DNA from: Rhodocyclaceae bacterium
GTDB taxonomy: Bacteria; Pseudomonadota; Gammaproteobacteria; Burkholderiales; Ga0077523
Direction: 5' to 3'
Assembly: GCA_020248405.1 (NCBI GenBank)
Contig: JADCHQ010000002.1
Location: 56,712-120,711 of the forward strand
Length of the DNA: 64,000 nucleotides
Shown: positions 63,922-64,000 of the stretch, piece by piece
Layout: each line of letters begins with the position of its first letter
Position numbering within the stretch: position 1 is the stretch's first letter
Translations under genes and position numbers: made by a program
Notes under the pieces: generated by a model
What the model was told of the DNA's origin: nothing
The model's database searches: none
What the model saw: the letters and a program-made list of their open reading frames with translations, nothing else

Positions 63922-64000
63922 ATGAGTGCGAGCGAACGATTTGACCGGTACATGGAACACCTCGCGGCGGGACTTGGGCATTCGGACCGGCACGCAGGCC
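63922..64000 (+). mobile_element. 5' end of a probable IS701-type transposase, truncated by window edge
   Basis: ATG 63922 follows GAGGA. The 26 residues visible read MSASERFDRYMEHLAAGLGHSD then RHAG, which resembles the N-terminus of IS701-family DDE transposases (FDRY.E.L...LGH.DR). The element's left end probably lies between about 63855 and 63921, where the sequence becomes AT-richer; I could not define an inverted repeat without the other end. Confidence 0.6.

Overview
The window is a GC-rich chromosomal segment from a proteobacterium, most likely a betaproteobacterium. This is inferred from gene content and order: purB near a GST gene and mnmA, an aceA/icd divergon followed by clpS-clpA, a nadE-glnB pair, and a small bTHX ribosomal gene. 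Both edges cut genes: a sugar-epimerase-type SDR on the left and the first codons of a probable IS701-type transposase on the right. I saw no rRNA, tRNA or CRISPR array.

Layout. (a) 1-8 kb is an accessory catabolic region. It holds an SDR, a 2-oxopent-4-enoate hydratase, a 4-oxalocrotonate decarboxylase and a mandelate-racemase-like gene interrupted by an in-frame TAG, facing a TRAP transporter (dctPQM), an HD-domain protein and a nitronate-monooxygenase-type flavoprotein. (b) 8-21.8 kb is mostly housekeeping: murI, purB, a UDG-family protein, GST, mnmA, a Nudix hydrolase, rluE, the glyoxylate shunt (aceB, aceA), icd, clpS and clpA. (c) 21.8-28.4 kb carries respiratory and periplasmic redox genes: a flavocytochrome c sulfide dehydrogenase pair with a coupled small secreted protein, a PQQ alcohol dehydrogenase with a lanthanide-type DxD motif and its cytochrome c, then arfB, corA and a MarR regulator.

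(d) 28.4-43.1 kb is the most interesting part, a catabolic island read in one direction from a promoter overlapped by a MarR-type dyad. It encodes a ferredoxin-FNR reductase, an SDR, a stand-alone PaaA/PaaC-like diiron oxygenase, gentisate dioxygenase, an unknown 184-residue protein, fumarylpyruvate hydrolase, a BKACE enzyme, a PdxA2-type dehydrogenase, a fusion of a DUF1537 sugar-acid kinase with the CoA-ligase alpha part of an NDP-forming acyl-CoA synthetase, maleylpyruvate isomerase, two small secreted proteins, a second TRAP transporter and a periplasmic cupin. The gentisate ring-cleavage route (gentisate to maleylpyruvate to fumarylpyruvate to fumarate plus pyruvate) is complete. The substrate funnelled into gentisate is not evident, and the diiron protein is the best candidate for the hydroxylase.

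(e) 43-47 kb has an ECF sigma gene and a YdhR-like gene, both apparently frameshifted, around an AraC regulator and an NmrA-like protein. (f) 47-56 kb is mixed housekeeping: selD, an FKBP, bTHX, an M14 peptidase, sfsA, nadE, glnB and tal. (g) 56-62 kb is a DNA-repair operon (MBL exonuclease, ATP-dependent ligase, small protein, Lhr-like helicase). (h) 62-64 kb has a YciI protein, a probably autoregulated membrane-protein/TetR pair and the edge of an insertion sequence.
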